Shown here piece by piece: positions 36,799-48,392 of a DNA stretch of 64,000 nt (positions within the stretch are counted from its first letter, which is position 1; each line of letters opens with the position of its first letter). The position numbers were made by a program, and so were the translations under genes. The DNA lies in assembly GCA_018398575.1 (NCBI GenBank), contig JAGTXZ010000011.1, positions 2,888,719 to 2,952,718 of the forward strand, written 5' to 3'. Source of the stretch: Ampelomyces quisqualis (lineage: Eukaryota > Ascomycota > Dothideomycetes > Pleosporales > Phaeosphaeriaceae). Under the pieces are notes generated by a model. The model was not told the DNA's origin, did no database searches, and saw only the letters and a program-made list of their open reading frames with translations.

Positions 36799-38996
36799 AT
36801 GACTTCGGGGACAGCTCAGAACGCGGTCGACATGGCCATGAGCCACGAGCCCAAGATTGCAACTCCAATGTACGAGGTCAACGAGAAGCAGGCGTTGGAG
36901 AAGCATGCCAGTGCTCGATCCGACACGACCAACAGCCACCACATTGCCCCACCGGTCGAGTTCGAAGCCGACTTGGAGGGCGAGGAGCCTACCGGAGAGG
37001 AGCTGATCACACTGCGACGTGTATCAGGGACGATCCCTTGGACCGCCTTCACCATTGCGTTTGTCGAATTGTGCGAACGCTTTGGATACTACGGATGTCA
37101 AGTGCTTTGTATGCTCGGGCCGTCAGATTTGGGTCTCCGACTCTCCGCCATGTGCTAACGATACCAGACACCAACTTTATCCAAAAGCCCCTGCCCGAAA
37201 TCGACGGAGTCCTACAAACCACAGGCCGTGACCCGCGCGCCACAGGCCAACCCGGAGCCCTCGGCATGGGCCAAAGAGCTTCCTTCGGTATCGGCCAATT
37301 CAACTCCTTCTGGGCATACACAACTCCCATTATTGGCGCCATTATCGCTGATGAGTACCTTGGTCGCTTCAACACCATCTTCATTGCCATCGCTTTCTCG
37401 ATCCTGGGTCACATTTTGCTCATCATCTCGGCCATTCCAGCTGTGCTGACTAGCGGCAATGCGATTGCGCCGTTCATTCTTGGTGTCATCACGCTTGGAT
37501 TTGGAACGGGTGCTTTCAAGGCGAATATTTCGCCGCTCATTGCTGAGCAGTACCGTCAGAGCAAGCCGCGTGTGATTGTAGATGCTAAGACTGGCGAGCG
37601 GGTCATTTCTGATCCCAACATCACCATCTCGCGTATCTTCCGTAAGTTTTGCACCCTGTGCTGAGTCAGACGCTCAGTCGCATCAACACCGCGCTATTCC
37701 CACTGGTCTTTACTCTTCTAAAGGCGAATTCTGACGGAAACAGTTTACTTTTACATGTTCATAAATCTCGGTAGTCTTACTGGTCAGATCTCCATGGTCT
37801 ACGTCGAGGTCAGCCCGCTGCTCCCAAATCCAATCATGTCCGAAAGCTGATTCAAGATAGAAATACATCGGCTTCTGGTGCGCATGGCTGCTGCCGACGA
37901 TTTTGTTCTGCTGCTGCCCAATCGTTCTTTGGTTCTGCAGGAACAAATACCACCTTAGCCCGCCTACTGGCTCCGTGCTCATCCGTGCCGTCAAGCTGCT
38001 GGCCAAGGCTTGCAAGGGCAAGTGGTCGCTGAACCCCGTCACAACGCGCAGGAACTTTAAGAACGAGCGCTTCTGGGAAGACGTGAAGCCTAGCCACCTC
38101 GGTGCAAATAAGCCTGCTTGGATGCAGTTTGACGATGCTTGGGTTGACCAGGTCGCACGTGGTCTCCGCGCCTGCTCTTGCTTCACCTGGATTCCGCTAT
38201 ACTGTAAGCGAGCATCACATACCCGATTGATGCATAGGTGTTGATCCATCACAGGGCTATCGTACAACCAAATGAACAACAACTTGACTTCCCAGGCCGC
38301 GACAATGGCGCGCAATGGTGTTCCGAACGACATCATTACCAATCTTAACCCCATATCGCTCGTCATCTTCATTCCCATCGTCGACAACTTCCTCTACCCT
38401 GCGCTTCGCAAGGCTGGGATCAAATTCACTCCCATCAAGCGTATGGCGTTTGGCTTCCTTCTCGCTTCCCTCGCCATGGTCGGCGCCGCTGTGATCCAGG
38501 TGAGCATTGACTCTTAACGTGGTTATTGTGTACGTCATACTGACTATAGTAGCACTACGTCTACAAGACCGGCCCATGCGGAAAATACATGAACTCTTGC
38601 GAGCCTGAGGATTTCGCACCCGTCAACGTATGGACCCAAGCCGTGCCATACGTGCTCGTCGGATTCTCCGAAATCTTCACGTCTATCACCGGCTTGGAGT
38701 TTGCATTCACAAAGGCTCCCAAGAACATGCGCTCGCTGGTGACGTCTTATTGGCACTTCATGTCTGCGTTCTCGAACGCGCTTGGTCAGGCTTTCGTCTC
38801 GCTGTCTGAGGATCCGCTTCTGGTCTGGAACTATACTGCCGTCGCCATCTTGGCGTTCGTTGGCGGTGTCTTGTTCTGGTTTCACCAAAGGGCGACGGAC
38901 AAGCAGGAGGATGCGCTCAACATGCTTCCTGACTCTGTGTATGTTGGAAAAGATAGGAGGCACAGCGCCGCGGAGGAGGACATGCGCCATGCCTGA
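36799..38996 (+). CDS. ptr2: PTR2/POT-family proton-coupled peptide transporter
   Basis: The six-exon model is 36799-37108, 37168-37641, 37744-37808, 37861-38203, 38255-38499 and 38553-38996, 626 residues, with phases consistent at all five introns. After an acidic cytoplasmic N-terminus (about 75 residues) comes the proton-coupling motif ExxER (Glu90, Glu93, Arg94 in VELCERFGYYG), then YTNFIQKPLP. The following helices carry the family pattern GTGAFKANISPLIAEQY and YFYMFINLGSLTGQISMVY. The final helices hold WTQAVPYVLVGFSEIF and MRSLVTSYW. POT transporters import di- and tripeptides with protons across the plasma membrane; twelve membrane segments are expected. The acceptor of intron 5 must be the second AG (38551-38552), because the first would give a stop. 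Peptide uptake is the likely role; export of a small peptide product is less likely. Confidence 0.92.
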
Positions 38997-41938
38997 GGCG
39001 GGACGTGTCATGTCTTCGTCGCACTCGCGACATGGATGCAGCCATCTGCGTTGATGTGCGTTTGGCTACTAGGACAACTCCGTCTACGAGAGATTACATG
39101 TCGAAAGAAATTTCACAAAGATGAGCATCGAGTCTCCTATGATCTTGGAACGCAAACACACTCTCTTCATAAACTATCTCATGTGATTTTGCGCAAGCTT
39201 GTATTTGCCATGCAACTTTGTAAACCATGACCTTGTGACAGATAGAGTGAGCTTACACGAACAAATAGAACCCAGGTCGCTGTCCTATCAAGACACACAT
39301 AGAAGTATTCGTGGACTTTTCTCTCTTTCAGATTCAGATCCAACTAATTACCTTGACGCAAAGTACCAAACCAGCACAATTCTAACCAACTTGTCTAAAC
39401 CTACCATCGCATCGCGCTTAAAAATTGTCTAACACTTATTGAAATGTTTAAAAGGACCTTACACAAGCAGAACGATCCAACGCCCATCGGCACCCACGCC
39501 ACTCGAAACGCGAATCGCTCGAGCAGGGCAAGGGAAGGTTCTATCAAGCCCATCGTTCTCTAAATAACCTAACCAATCGGTTGTTAGTAGTTCACAGGTT
39601 CTGGATCGCGAGGTCGAATCGCATGTTGAGCGAAGATGCACGCAGAGAGAACGAGGAAATAGAGCTAGAGGTAGCAGCACTAGAGAATCTTCTGAAGACA
39701 AGGCAGCTTGAATGTTTTGATGTTACAGAGTAATTGACTATTGGTTCGTGCCTCCTAGCCTGCACTCTTTTGGTGCTTCAAAACACCCTTCCTGACCAAC
39801 GGCCACACATTTCTAGTTCTATCCGTAATACTAGAATTTTAACAAAGTTAATGTATCTAGGCGCGGGAGTGCTGATACCTGTCATGCTAAGATGGTTGCA
39901 AACACGAACTCTGTTGACATTTTCGCTATTTCGAACGGTCCTTATACTCTTTTAATCTTGTTAGAACATGTACGGCAGTAGGGATAGTGCTAGAATTCTT
40001 ATTGCCTGAGACATTAACGTATATAATACCAAGTACCCGCACGAGATGTAGCCGGGCTGATGACTGACACTACTGACGTGAGTGTCGATATCCGCAACTA
40101 GGGCCTGCACTGCCCAAGGAGGCGCTGTGCAGCTTTAGACCGCTAGTATCACAAAGGTTACTGCAGCCATACTGGTATCAAATTGTGCCTATTGCTCTGC
40201 CCCCTTTGACGGCTGCATAGGGCTTGTCTATGTGATAGGAAAGGACTAGAGTGGTATAGGAAACAGTTGATTAACTCGCTGCTACTAGGCTAGGCTTGGT
40301 AGTTGCGCTTGAAGATGGCGGTAGATGGCTGTAGGGGCATGGCTCCAGCGGCGAGGCTGATCGATACTGTGGTAGATGAATTGGGAGGGCGGCAGATGAG
40401 AGCGGTTGATCTGTTCTGGCATTAGCTAACGGCAACTTGATTCGACTAGTGTGCATAAAAGGGGCGTCCTCTGATGATTGACCGCGGAACACAACGTGGC
40501 TGAGATGTGCAGCTAGGACCTCGACTTAGCGCAGCTGCTCTGCCGTTCATTGTTAGGCTAATGCCTAGCTGCTTTTGGCTTGGTGCACGGCTACTTTGCG
40601 TGAACGGCTGCAACACGGCAGGGCGCTAACCTACATGCGTGCACCAAACTACGTGCATATTTGCTTCTTCAGTTAGGCACGCAATCATGTTACGACTGTT
40701 CTTTCTCTCGACTGCTTCTTTGAATGTAGTGATCCTCGGCTGGCTAACACAGTCCGCTACCAACATGGAAGAGCAGGCAAACCCCAAACACGGAGTAAGT
40801 GCCTTGCAGCACACCATCCTGTTTGTTTTGACTCGTATGTAATGCTCCCGTCCTCTTAATGATGGCACCGGAGCCGCTCTGCCATCTCTGCTGCCAAATA
40901 CAGATCAGCCTAACTATTCCCGTACCTCCTATTCCCCTTGTGTTTATCTCTTTTCCTCCGCTGCAAGCAGTAGAGCCCTGCGCCAGAATGACTAGTCGCG
41001 AATCTTGCGCATTTACAGTCCGCAGTGTATCTGATGAATCGACTGGGATTAGTGTAACCTGTGAGGTAATTGGTGAAAATCAAAGTGGTTGGACTATTGT
41101 TTGATGGGCAAAGCAAACATTTGCGACAGGTCAAGATCAGTTGCAGCAGGCATCGATCACCCCCCCTAAGCAGGGGTGAATGGCGTGCCGGGGGAAAAGC
41201 TGAGAGCAAGCGATGACGAAAGGTTGGCCCTACGATTTGGTTCGCACCGAGTTCCCTGCTGTTTTCCCTACAGCCTATCAAACTGCATCATGACGATTGC
41301 ACTGTCTCAAACCTGTTACCCTGACCACCCATTAAGTTATTGAACGAATCAGGGAATCCTTAACATCTTTTCTTACGTCGGCGGGACATGGCACCAGCGC
41401 TAGACTATTGTTGGAACGTCCTAGAATATACCCACTAATCAGCAGACCCCACAGCGGCCCATGACTAGACACTCTTATAAAGGTAACTACAAAGGGCATT
41501 TCTGCCAAGGACGGGCTATATACAGCGTAGAGTGTACGGTCTACATGGCAACATGGTTATGATGGTACCGCGGGACACTGTCCTCCCAGATCACGCATCG
41601 CATTATAACCACGCCTGGCTGATTCCAAGCATGTACGACGGAAATCGCTCGACAACCTACAGCATCCGCAAGCTAATCCGAAGGCCATATATCCAAGCAG
41701 ATCCAAACCAACAGCGTCACCCAATCGGAGTGCCGTCACAACTGGTTCTGTAGCCTTCTCCCAAGCCCCCAGGCCCCCTTGTCAGTATATAAGAAGCTGA
41801 GCGACTCAAGATCTACACAGCAGAATCCAAGACGCGATGCGCGCAGTGGTTTGGACAAGCCGATGCCTGCATGCTATTGTTAGTCAACGATGGGCGCTCG
41901 CAGTCCTGCCGTAGTCCATTCAAGGAGTTGCGGGTGTA
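38997..41938. other. Long intergenic region without supported genes
   Basis: Almost 3 kb of mixed-composition DNA holds only short open frames without motifs. A TATATAA at 41786-41792 lies about 45 bp before an ATG at 41837 that opens a 25-codon frame ending at 41914. A MITE starts 24 bp later, so a former gene may have been cut here. A small G/C stem (CACCCCCC...GGGGTG, about 41158-41180) is also present. Confidence 0.4.
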
Positions 41939-42502
41939 TAGAGCCCGCAACAAACAAACATGACTCAAAAATTTAATTTGATTTGTTTGATTATAACTAA
42001 ACAAACAAACAAATATAGAGAGCTGATTTTACTAAACAAACAAATATAAAAATTGCTATATTTGCAAATATTTGCAAATATTTAGTTGTTATATTATATA
42101 GCTAGTTTTAGCTAAGTTTTAGCATTGTTATTATGTTTACCTCTAAATCTAGTTACGTAATCTAGTTACGTAACTAGATTACGTAATCTAAGAGCAGGCT
42201 TAACCTAATAGATTGCAATCTATCTAGCCTAATAAAGATCCTAATTAATTACTTGTTTAAGTAGTCCTTTACTTATAAATTTACAATTAATCTATTAAGT
42301 ATAGAGTAAAGTTGCTTATAATTAAAACACTAAGACTTGTATATACAAACGCTAAGGCTTTTACTAAATATTTGTTAAACAAACAAATATACACGCTCTA
42401 AAACACTAAACAAACAAACAAATATAGGCTAGGTGCTAAGCTTTACTAAACAAATCAAATGTAGGTGCCATATTTGATTTGATTTGTTTGTTGCGGCCTC
42501 TG
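41939..42502. mobile_element. hAT-like MITE, 564 bp
   Basis: The left end TAGAGCCCGCAACAAACAAA and the right end (reverse complement) CAGAGGCCGCAACAAACAAA match at 18 of 20 positions. The 8-bp duplication CGGGTGTA lies at 41931-41938 and 42503-42510. The size, the (T/C)AGAG start and the 8-bp duplication are typical of non-autonomous hAT elements. The interior is AT-rich, with several CAAACAAACAAATA repeats and a palindrome-like GTTACGTAA(C/T) stretch near 42154-42188. No coding is present. Confidence 0.75.
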
Positions 42503-42510
42503 CGGGTGTA

Positions 42511-43217
42511 ACCGCTGTGCAGGGAAAGGCCTGTCTAAACGCCATTGTCGGTCGTACGACTGCGAGCGGCAGGATGCGCGGGATCTTTTGGATGGTCAGA
42601 TTGCAAGGCGACGATTCTTGAGGTACTTATGGGGCGATGTGCATAGTTTAGCGGCAATGTGTAGCGTGGGCGGCTACACTTGGGGTGGGCGGCAGTGGAT
42701 GCAAAGGGAGCGGCAAGACTTTGGGAGAGACTTTGGGGAGCGGCAGATCTCTGTAGCATAGCATCTCCACATGTAATAGTCAGTAATGAAGTACACTGTA
42801 CATCCATCTACAGAGTTCATAGCCTATCGATCCAACAATATAATAGCAGCGGCTAGCCCTTATTTAGGTGGTACAGTACGCCAGTGAGAACCCACTAGGC
42901 ATCCATCATCTGCCGCCCACCCCAAACCTACACTGGTGAGCACTCTGCCGTATCTCAACTGCGTGACACCAAATCTCAGGATACATATCGCATTGTGTGT
43001 GCGCTCATTGCGGAGTTGGTCGGCGCTTCGTTTGGCGCCAGGACCCTTTCTGCCAAAGGGGTTGCGGACGGATGTACCGATAAACTGATGCACCCGCCCT
43101 CGATGGACGCAAAAAGGCGAGCAACCCGTCACAGAATCAGAACTTGATCTTTCTCCATCTACTGCACAGTGCTCCGTATTGATAATGTGCTTTGCATACT
43201 AGTGGCGGTTGCGACTC
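42511..43217. other. Intergenic, no gene seen
   Basis: The sequence has GGGCGGCA-type motifs in both orientations (42655-42745 and 42905-42930) but no supported open frame. The end is the promoter of the ankyrin gene. Confidence 0.4.
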
Positions 43218-44992
43218 ATGCGACCAAGCATTTTGAGCGCCAGGTGCGCTGCTTTGAGTTCTTCCATCGCACAAGTAGGTGTTTCCAACCACACACTCAC
43301 ATCCTTATCTGACCAAAATCGACACTTTAGGTCATTTTGGAAATCAGTCAGTTTGCGCGCAAGGTGCGCGACGCCCGCAATGATCTCAATGCCATCAACA
43401 ACGAGTTAATGATCATTCGGACAGGCCTTGGCATTGCGCAAGATGACTTTTCCAACCCCCGGTCCATATTCCCAACCGCACTTGTGGATGCGTTCTCGCA
43501 AATCCTCGATTCATGCGAGTTGACTAGAGAGCGCCTGCATAAGACATTTGTCAAATTGTCTCGTAGCTTGTTGCCACAGGATGACTGGCAAGCATGCAAG
43601 GAGAGTTCGCTCACGGACATGCGGCAAGACCTTGAGGGATCAAAGATGGTGCTCGATCTCTCCCTGGACTACCTCGCCTTGTATGTTCAGATGCCGGGAC
43701 AGGAGACAGCCATTGATTCCTTCCTTGGCGGCTATCCTGAAAATTTCAGCACAGCGACCGGAGAGCTATTGAAGAAGATCAATATCGAAGAGAAACAAGG
43801 CGACCACATCGCCCGAGAAAGACTCCCATCTCTTCTCCAGGCCATCCGCTTGCTTCGATCCTGCATCACAGCAATGGCGAAAAAAAAGAACCTTAAGCCC
43901 AGGACGACTTCGCCACGTACCGACTCACTGGAATCTTCATTAGGCGAGGGACGTCGACGTGTGATCCCGACCCCTACGTCGGGCACGATGTCATCATCCG
44001 GAAGCAAAGGGATAGGAACTTGGCTCGCCGGTATCCCACCACTCGAGGATGTTAAATCGTTGCGCCACTCCAGAATTGTGGAGACATCCGGGCCGCTTGC
44101 AAGCTGCCGGAGCAAATCCAGGCCGTCGTTGCGGAATGACATGTCGTCCTCACGCGGAACCTTTGTGACCGACGACAACACCCCTGCGAATGAAACGCTG
44201 CTTGCGCCAGAATTACGCCTGAAAAAGGCGCAAAGTTGGTCATCTGATACGACGGCACAGTGCGCAACCCACAGCTCTTCAACTACTAAAGTTCCGTCGA
44301 AATATGCACCATCTATAGCCAGCTCCAATGTCTCGATAATCTACAAAAGGATTACCTGCGACAAGATTGCGATCGCAAAGGGTAATCGAAAGGATCTTGA
44401 CGTCAGCTCAAGAGTAGGCATGGATCGAATCCTGGCTCATGTCCCTGCAGAAGCCATGGCCAGAGACATAGAGCAGATACTCTGGCAGGGCGCGAACCCC
44501 ATGGTCACACATCCAGACTTCGGCTTCTTCTTTATTCGAGCAGCGTATGAGATGTCGCCCGAAGTCCTCAAAGTTCTTGTTGAATTTGGCGCAGATATCA
44601 CCAGAACGTTGTCACCACCGAATCCATATCATTCCGCAATGCACGCTGCGGTACTTGGAGGTCAGCTCGAAACGATCAAGTACCTTACGGCCCTAGACCA
44701 TTCCATCGATGGTGCAAATATAGCGGGAGAAACGCCTCTCATACTGGCCACCAGGACACCGGGCGCGTATGATGTAGCGAAATACCTGTTAGACCTGGGT
44801 GCAGATGTCAATCACGAGACGGAGAATGGAGTAACGCCTCTGTATCTGGCGTTGACTTCGAAGGCGCTTGAAGGTCGGGAGAGGAGCCAGATGATCGAGC
44901 TGCTGGTGTCGCATGGTGCTAAAGGTGACGTTTTGAAATACTCCGATCGTGATAGATACGCAAAGGGTAGGAGTATACTAGGAATAGCATGA
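43218..44992 (+). CDS. Ankyrin-repeat protein with fungal STAND-type N-terminal domain
   Basis: Exon 1 (43218-43274) and exon 2 (43331-44992) flank a 56-nt intron (GTAGGT donor, TTAG end) and give 572 residues. The start (MRPSILSARCAALSSSIAQ) joins ILEISQFARKVRDARNDLNAINNEL, a pattern common at the N-terminus of fungal NLR/STAND-like and PigL_N-type proteins. Residues about 205-335 are Ser/Thr-rich and probably disordered. The C-terminal part holds three or four ankyrin repeats: VLKVLVEFGADI, HAAVLGGQLETIKYL, GETPLILATRTPGAYDVAKYLLDLGADV and GVTPLYLALTS...LLVSHGAK. No nucleotide-binding domain lies between the N-terminal domain and the repeats. Such proteins mediate protein contacts, some in self/non-self recognition; the partner here is unknown. 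Confidence 0.75.
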
Positions 44993-45271
44993 CGGGAAAA
45001 CATGATTTCAGATCAGACCTTTCTCATTGGTCTTACAGTGTTGTTGCTGACATTCGATCATTGTGTCTGCTTCGGTGCCTAGAGCTTAGATGCCTACCGC
45101 GTGCATCGAATCGTGTTGTATGGGGATGTTGGAAAGTGTGAGGTTGCCGGTAACTCACTACCGGTAGCCGAGCCACTACCTAGGTACCTAATCGCTACCC
45201 CACCATCACAGCTATCTCCCTTGCGTTACATTTCTCCGCTCCATCGCTCTCGCTATTCGTTAGTATACACC
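44993..45271. other. Intergenic, promoter of the aldehyde dehydrogenase gene
   Basis: This short region contains repeated CTACCGGTAGC/ACCTAGGTACCTA motifs (about 45155-45190) ahead of the ATG at 45272. No gene is seen. Confidence 0.4.
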
Positions 45272-46881
45272 ATGAATGCAACTGCTGACGACACGTACAT
45301 GATGTGGATTGAAGGAAAAGAGAGCGTAGGTAATGCAGAGCAGTCAGTCAGCCAACCCCGCACCACTCGCTTTGCTTCCGCTAACTCCACAGGTTGGCTG
45401 TGGAGGACCCAGGGACAAGAAAAATATTTGCATACTGCCATGCGGCATCGGCCCAGAACGTTGACGATGCTGTCAAGCTGGCGCATAGAGTTTTCAGGTC
45501 TGGCATCTGGTCCAAAGTCCAATGTCACGTGCGCGCCGACGTTCTCGATCGCATCGCTCAGCTTTTGGTAAAAGATTTACCACGGCTGATCGAATTGGAA
45601 GTCAGTCAGACTGGTCGGGCGATACGAGAAATGAATTCACAAGTGCCGACATTGGTCAATTGGTTCAAATACTACGCTGCTCTCATCAGGACCGAGGAGC
45701 GATCGGTCTTACCGACTCGGGGCAAGCTGCACAATTGGGTTGGTCGCGTTCCCCTCGGCGTAGTCGCGCAGATTACACCTTTCAACCACCCACTATTGAT
45801 CGCTGTCAAGAAAATTGCACCGGCTTTGGCTGCTGGGAACTCGATAGTACTCAAGCCGAGTGAGCTGACGCCATTGACGAGCATTGAGTTGGGAAAGCTG
45901 TTCAAAGAGGCAGGCTTGCCTGATGGGGTCTTCAATGTCTTGCCAGGCGATGGACTTACAACAGGCAAAGCGCTTGTGGAACATCCGCTCATCAAGAAGG
46001 TTGACGTGACCGGCGGCACTCCGGCTGGGCGAGCGATCGGTGCTATTGCTGGACGTAATCTTGCACATTACACAGCAGAGCTTGGTGGCAAGGCTCCGCT
46101 CATTGTGTTCGAGCAGGCTCAGTTGGACCTCGCGGTGAATGGAATTGCGTTTGGGGCCTTCATTGCCAGTGGTCAGACTTGCGTCGCTGCCACTCGCATT
46201 ATTGTCCACAACACAATCATTGACCAGGTCGTTGAAAAGCTGAGGCGCAAGGCGCAGAGCATCGAGCGCAGAATAGGATCACCGAAGAATGTAGAATCGA
46301 TGATGGGCCCACTGATATCCGAGAAACAACTTCGGAGCGTTTCCGCCCTTGTAGAAGACGCTGTCCATGCAGGTGTGACTGTCGTTACCGGCGGTGCCAG
46401 GCTCAGCAGCACTTCGTCCCTAGATGGCACCAATCTTGCGAACGGGTACTTCTATCCGCCAACCATACTCATCGACAGCACATCGAAGAAGATTGTCGAC
46501 ACCCGAATATGGAAAGAAGAAGTCTTCGGCCCGGTTGTCGTTGTCGTCGCCTTCGATACCGAGGAAGATGCTCTCCATCTTGCAAATGACAGTGAATTTG
46601 GACTTGGCGCAGCTATCTGGACCCAGGATTTGTCGCAGGCTTTTAGAGTATCGGAGAGTATTGAGAGCGGCATTTGTTGGGTGAATACGCACCACCGCAA
46701 CGACCCAAGCTCGCCATGGGGAGGCATCAAGAGTTCGGGTGTTGGAAGCGAGAATGGAGTCGATGCGTACCGTGCCTACACTACGACGAAGAGTACGATC
46801 ATTAATTATGCGACTGCAGAAGAAGGCCTCGCGAGCGATGATTGGTTCAAAGAGGGAGCTGGGGAGATGAGGTACGGTTGA
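45272..46881 (+). CDS. NAD(P)-dependent aldehyde dehydrogenase
   Basis: The body (45394-46881) is a clear aldehyde dehydrogenase. It has the NAD-binding part with TPFNHPLLIAVKKIAPALAAGNSIVLKPSE, the general-base Glu in ELGGKAP (codon 46078), the nucleophile Cys in FGAFIASGQTC (codon 46180), and EEVFGPVV and PWGGIKSSG near the end. The 5' end is uncertain. One in-frame model is 45272-45294 plus 45393-46881 (503 residues, junction ...DDT-LAVEDPGT). Another is 45272-45329 plus 45413-46881 (508 residues), which keeps MMWIEGKESVG but drops LAVEDPG. Both lost pieces look like genuine ALDH sequence, so a one-base shift in the gene is possible. It oxidises an aldehyde to an acid. The next gene over is the NRPS (about 1.5 kb away), so a role in the metabolite pathway is possible but not shown. 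Confidence 0.88.
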
Positions 46882-47697
46882 TCAACACTAATCAGGACCC
46901 ATAGGCATGTCACGGACTGATCGAAAGACGTGGAAGCTCAAGATTATAGTAGATAACAAGTAAAATTGTCTAAGCCTCACTTGGGCACAACAGTTCTGTC
47001 GAAATTGTTCCGAGCAACAAGCCCGTGCAGATCTAATCTCTTGAGACTTTTCGGATGAAACTGTTTGGCCCGAGCAGGCACTAAGTTTGACATGAAAGGA
47101 AATTGGTCGGTATTTCTTATGTAAGAAATTGAAACTGCGCGGAGAATACGGAGTACGGTGTGGAGACCCCTCGTTTCGCGATGTTGGATCAGCAGGGGCC
47201 AGGCGAGTGACAAAGTGCCGCATTTGAGTCCTTGTACGGAGTACAGAGTGTCTGGGAAGCAATGCAAAAAGTTGAGAAGAAATGTTACTTGACCTAGGAA
47301 GCAATGTTACCTACAAAAGTGTATTTAACAAGCATAAAAAGATGTCTCATAGCTACCTCCCCTACGCGTAAAGTCTAACCTACACGTCTCTAACAATAAC
47401 ACCTCCCAAGATATGCCTATACATCGTAATCCTAACCTACGTTTTAAGGTATTTTTGCTACAGAACCGATTATATATGGAGTTTTGAGTTTCTATAAAGG
47501 ATCTCCTCCTATTTAGGCTTAGGGCCTTGGCAGTAGATAGCTTGAGCCGCCTTACCCTGAGACTCTTAACTCTAATATAATCTCACGATATACACCAAGC
47601 TTTGGCTACCTTTCGGGCCTCGGCCGTACCAATTTTAGCTTACTAAATACCTGTGTACTTTAGATTTTTAATTATAGTTACCCTGTGTACGACCTAG
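46882..47697. other. Intergenic; partly AT-rich; two TACGGAGTAC motifs
   Basis: TACGGAGTAC occurs at 47147-47156 and 47235-47244, framing 78 bp. From about 47300 the composition becomes AT-richer with mild RIP-like change. No gene is supported. Confidence 0.4.
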
Positions 47698-48336
47698 GTT
47701 GTTATACTTGCGCTCCTTAGCGTTCTAGTACATCCTAGCTACGCCCTCTGGAACGTATACGCGACAGTCCTCTCCATAGATCAACCTCATTTTACCCATG
47801 CATCATACGGACACACTACTTTTGACGTTGGGAACGAGGGATGTTCTGCGTTCGATCTACCTGCAAGACTTGTCTTATTCTCTAAAATAGCATTCGAGTT
47901 TAACAGGGAGCACTAAGAAGCCGAGGGCCCCTACTGCCTGATTTTCTATTACGGCGGTTTCTGTCCAAAGGCAAACCCTGAAGGCGATGCTATGTAGCAG
48001 TTCGAGCATATTCGCCTTAACAAACCGGACAAGGCTGTACACAGCTATCAAATGGATATTAACTAGTTTCGCGTTACATATTTCAAGCGGAAACCTGGCA
48101 AAAGTCCCAAATCAGACAGGATAATTGATGGCACAGACGGATCCAAAGATATATTGATTTCGGAGAGCAACCAATAGCGCGATAACCTCACTAGTAAGCC
48201 CAAGTTAATGGTTCGTAAATCAATACAGATGTGCAATCCAAAAGTTGTAGCTGAGGGCCTGTTGACTTGCTCTATTTTAGAGCTCTGTTTTGGCAGTGTT
48301 GATATCAAAAAGCAAGAAGGTTGTTGGATCAAGTAA
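47698..48336 (+). pseudogene. RIP-inactivated gene of unknown family
   Basis: One plus-strand frame is protein-like over about 212 codons, ending at TAA (48334-48336). It begins with a hydrophobic stretch (VVILALLSVLVHPSYA) that could be part of a signal peptide. It contains segments such as GHTTFDVGNEGCSAFDLPARL, then YCLIFYYGGFCPKANPEGDAM, and at least eight cysteines. Four internal stops are TAA or TAG, standing where CAA, CAG or TGG would be expected, as RIP makes them. No start codon is visible; a TAG stands at 47695. I do not recognise the family. It lies just 56 bp past the NRPS stop, tail to tail. Confidence 0.5.
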
Positions 48337-48392
48337 GCTGCACAAAGCGATAATATAGCGGAGCCAAATGGCTAATCTTCTACTCTCATAAA

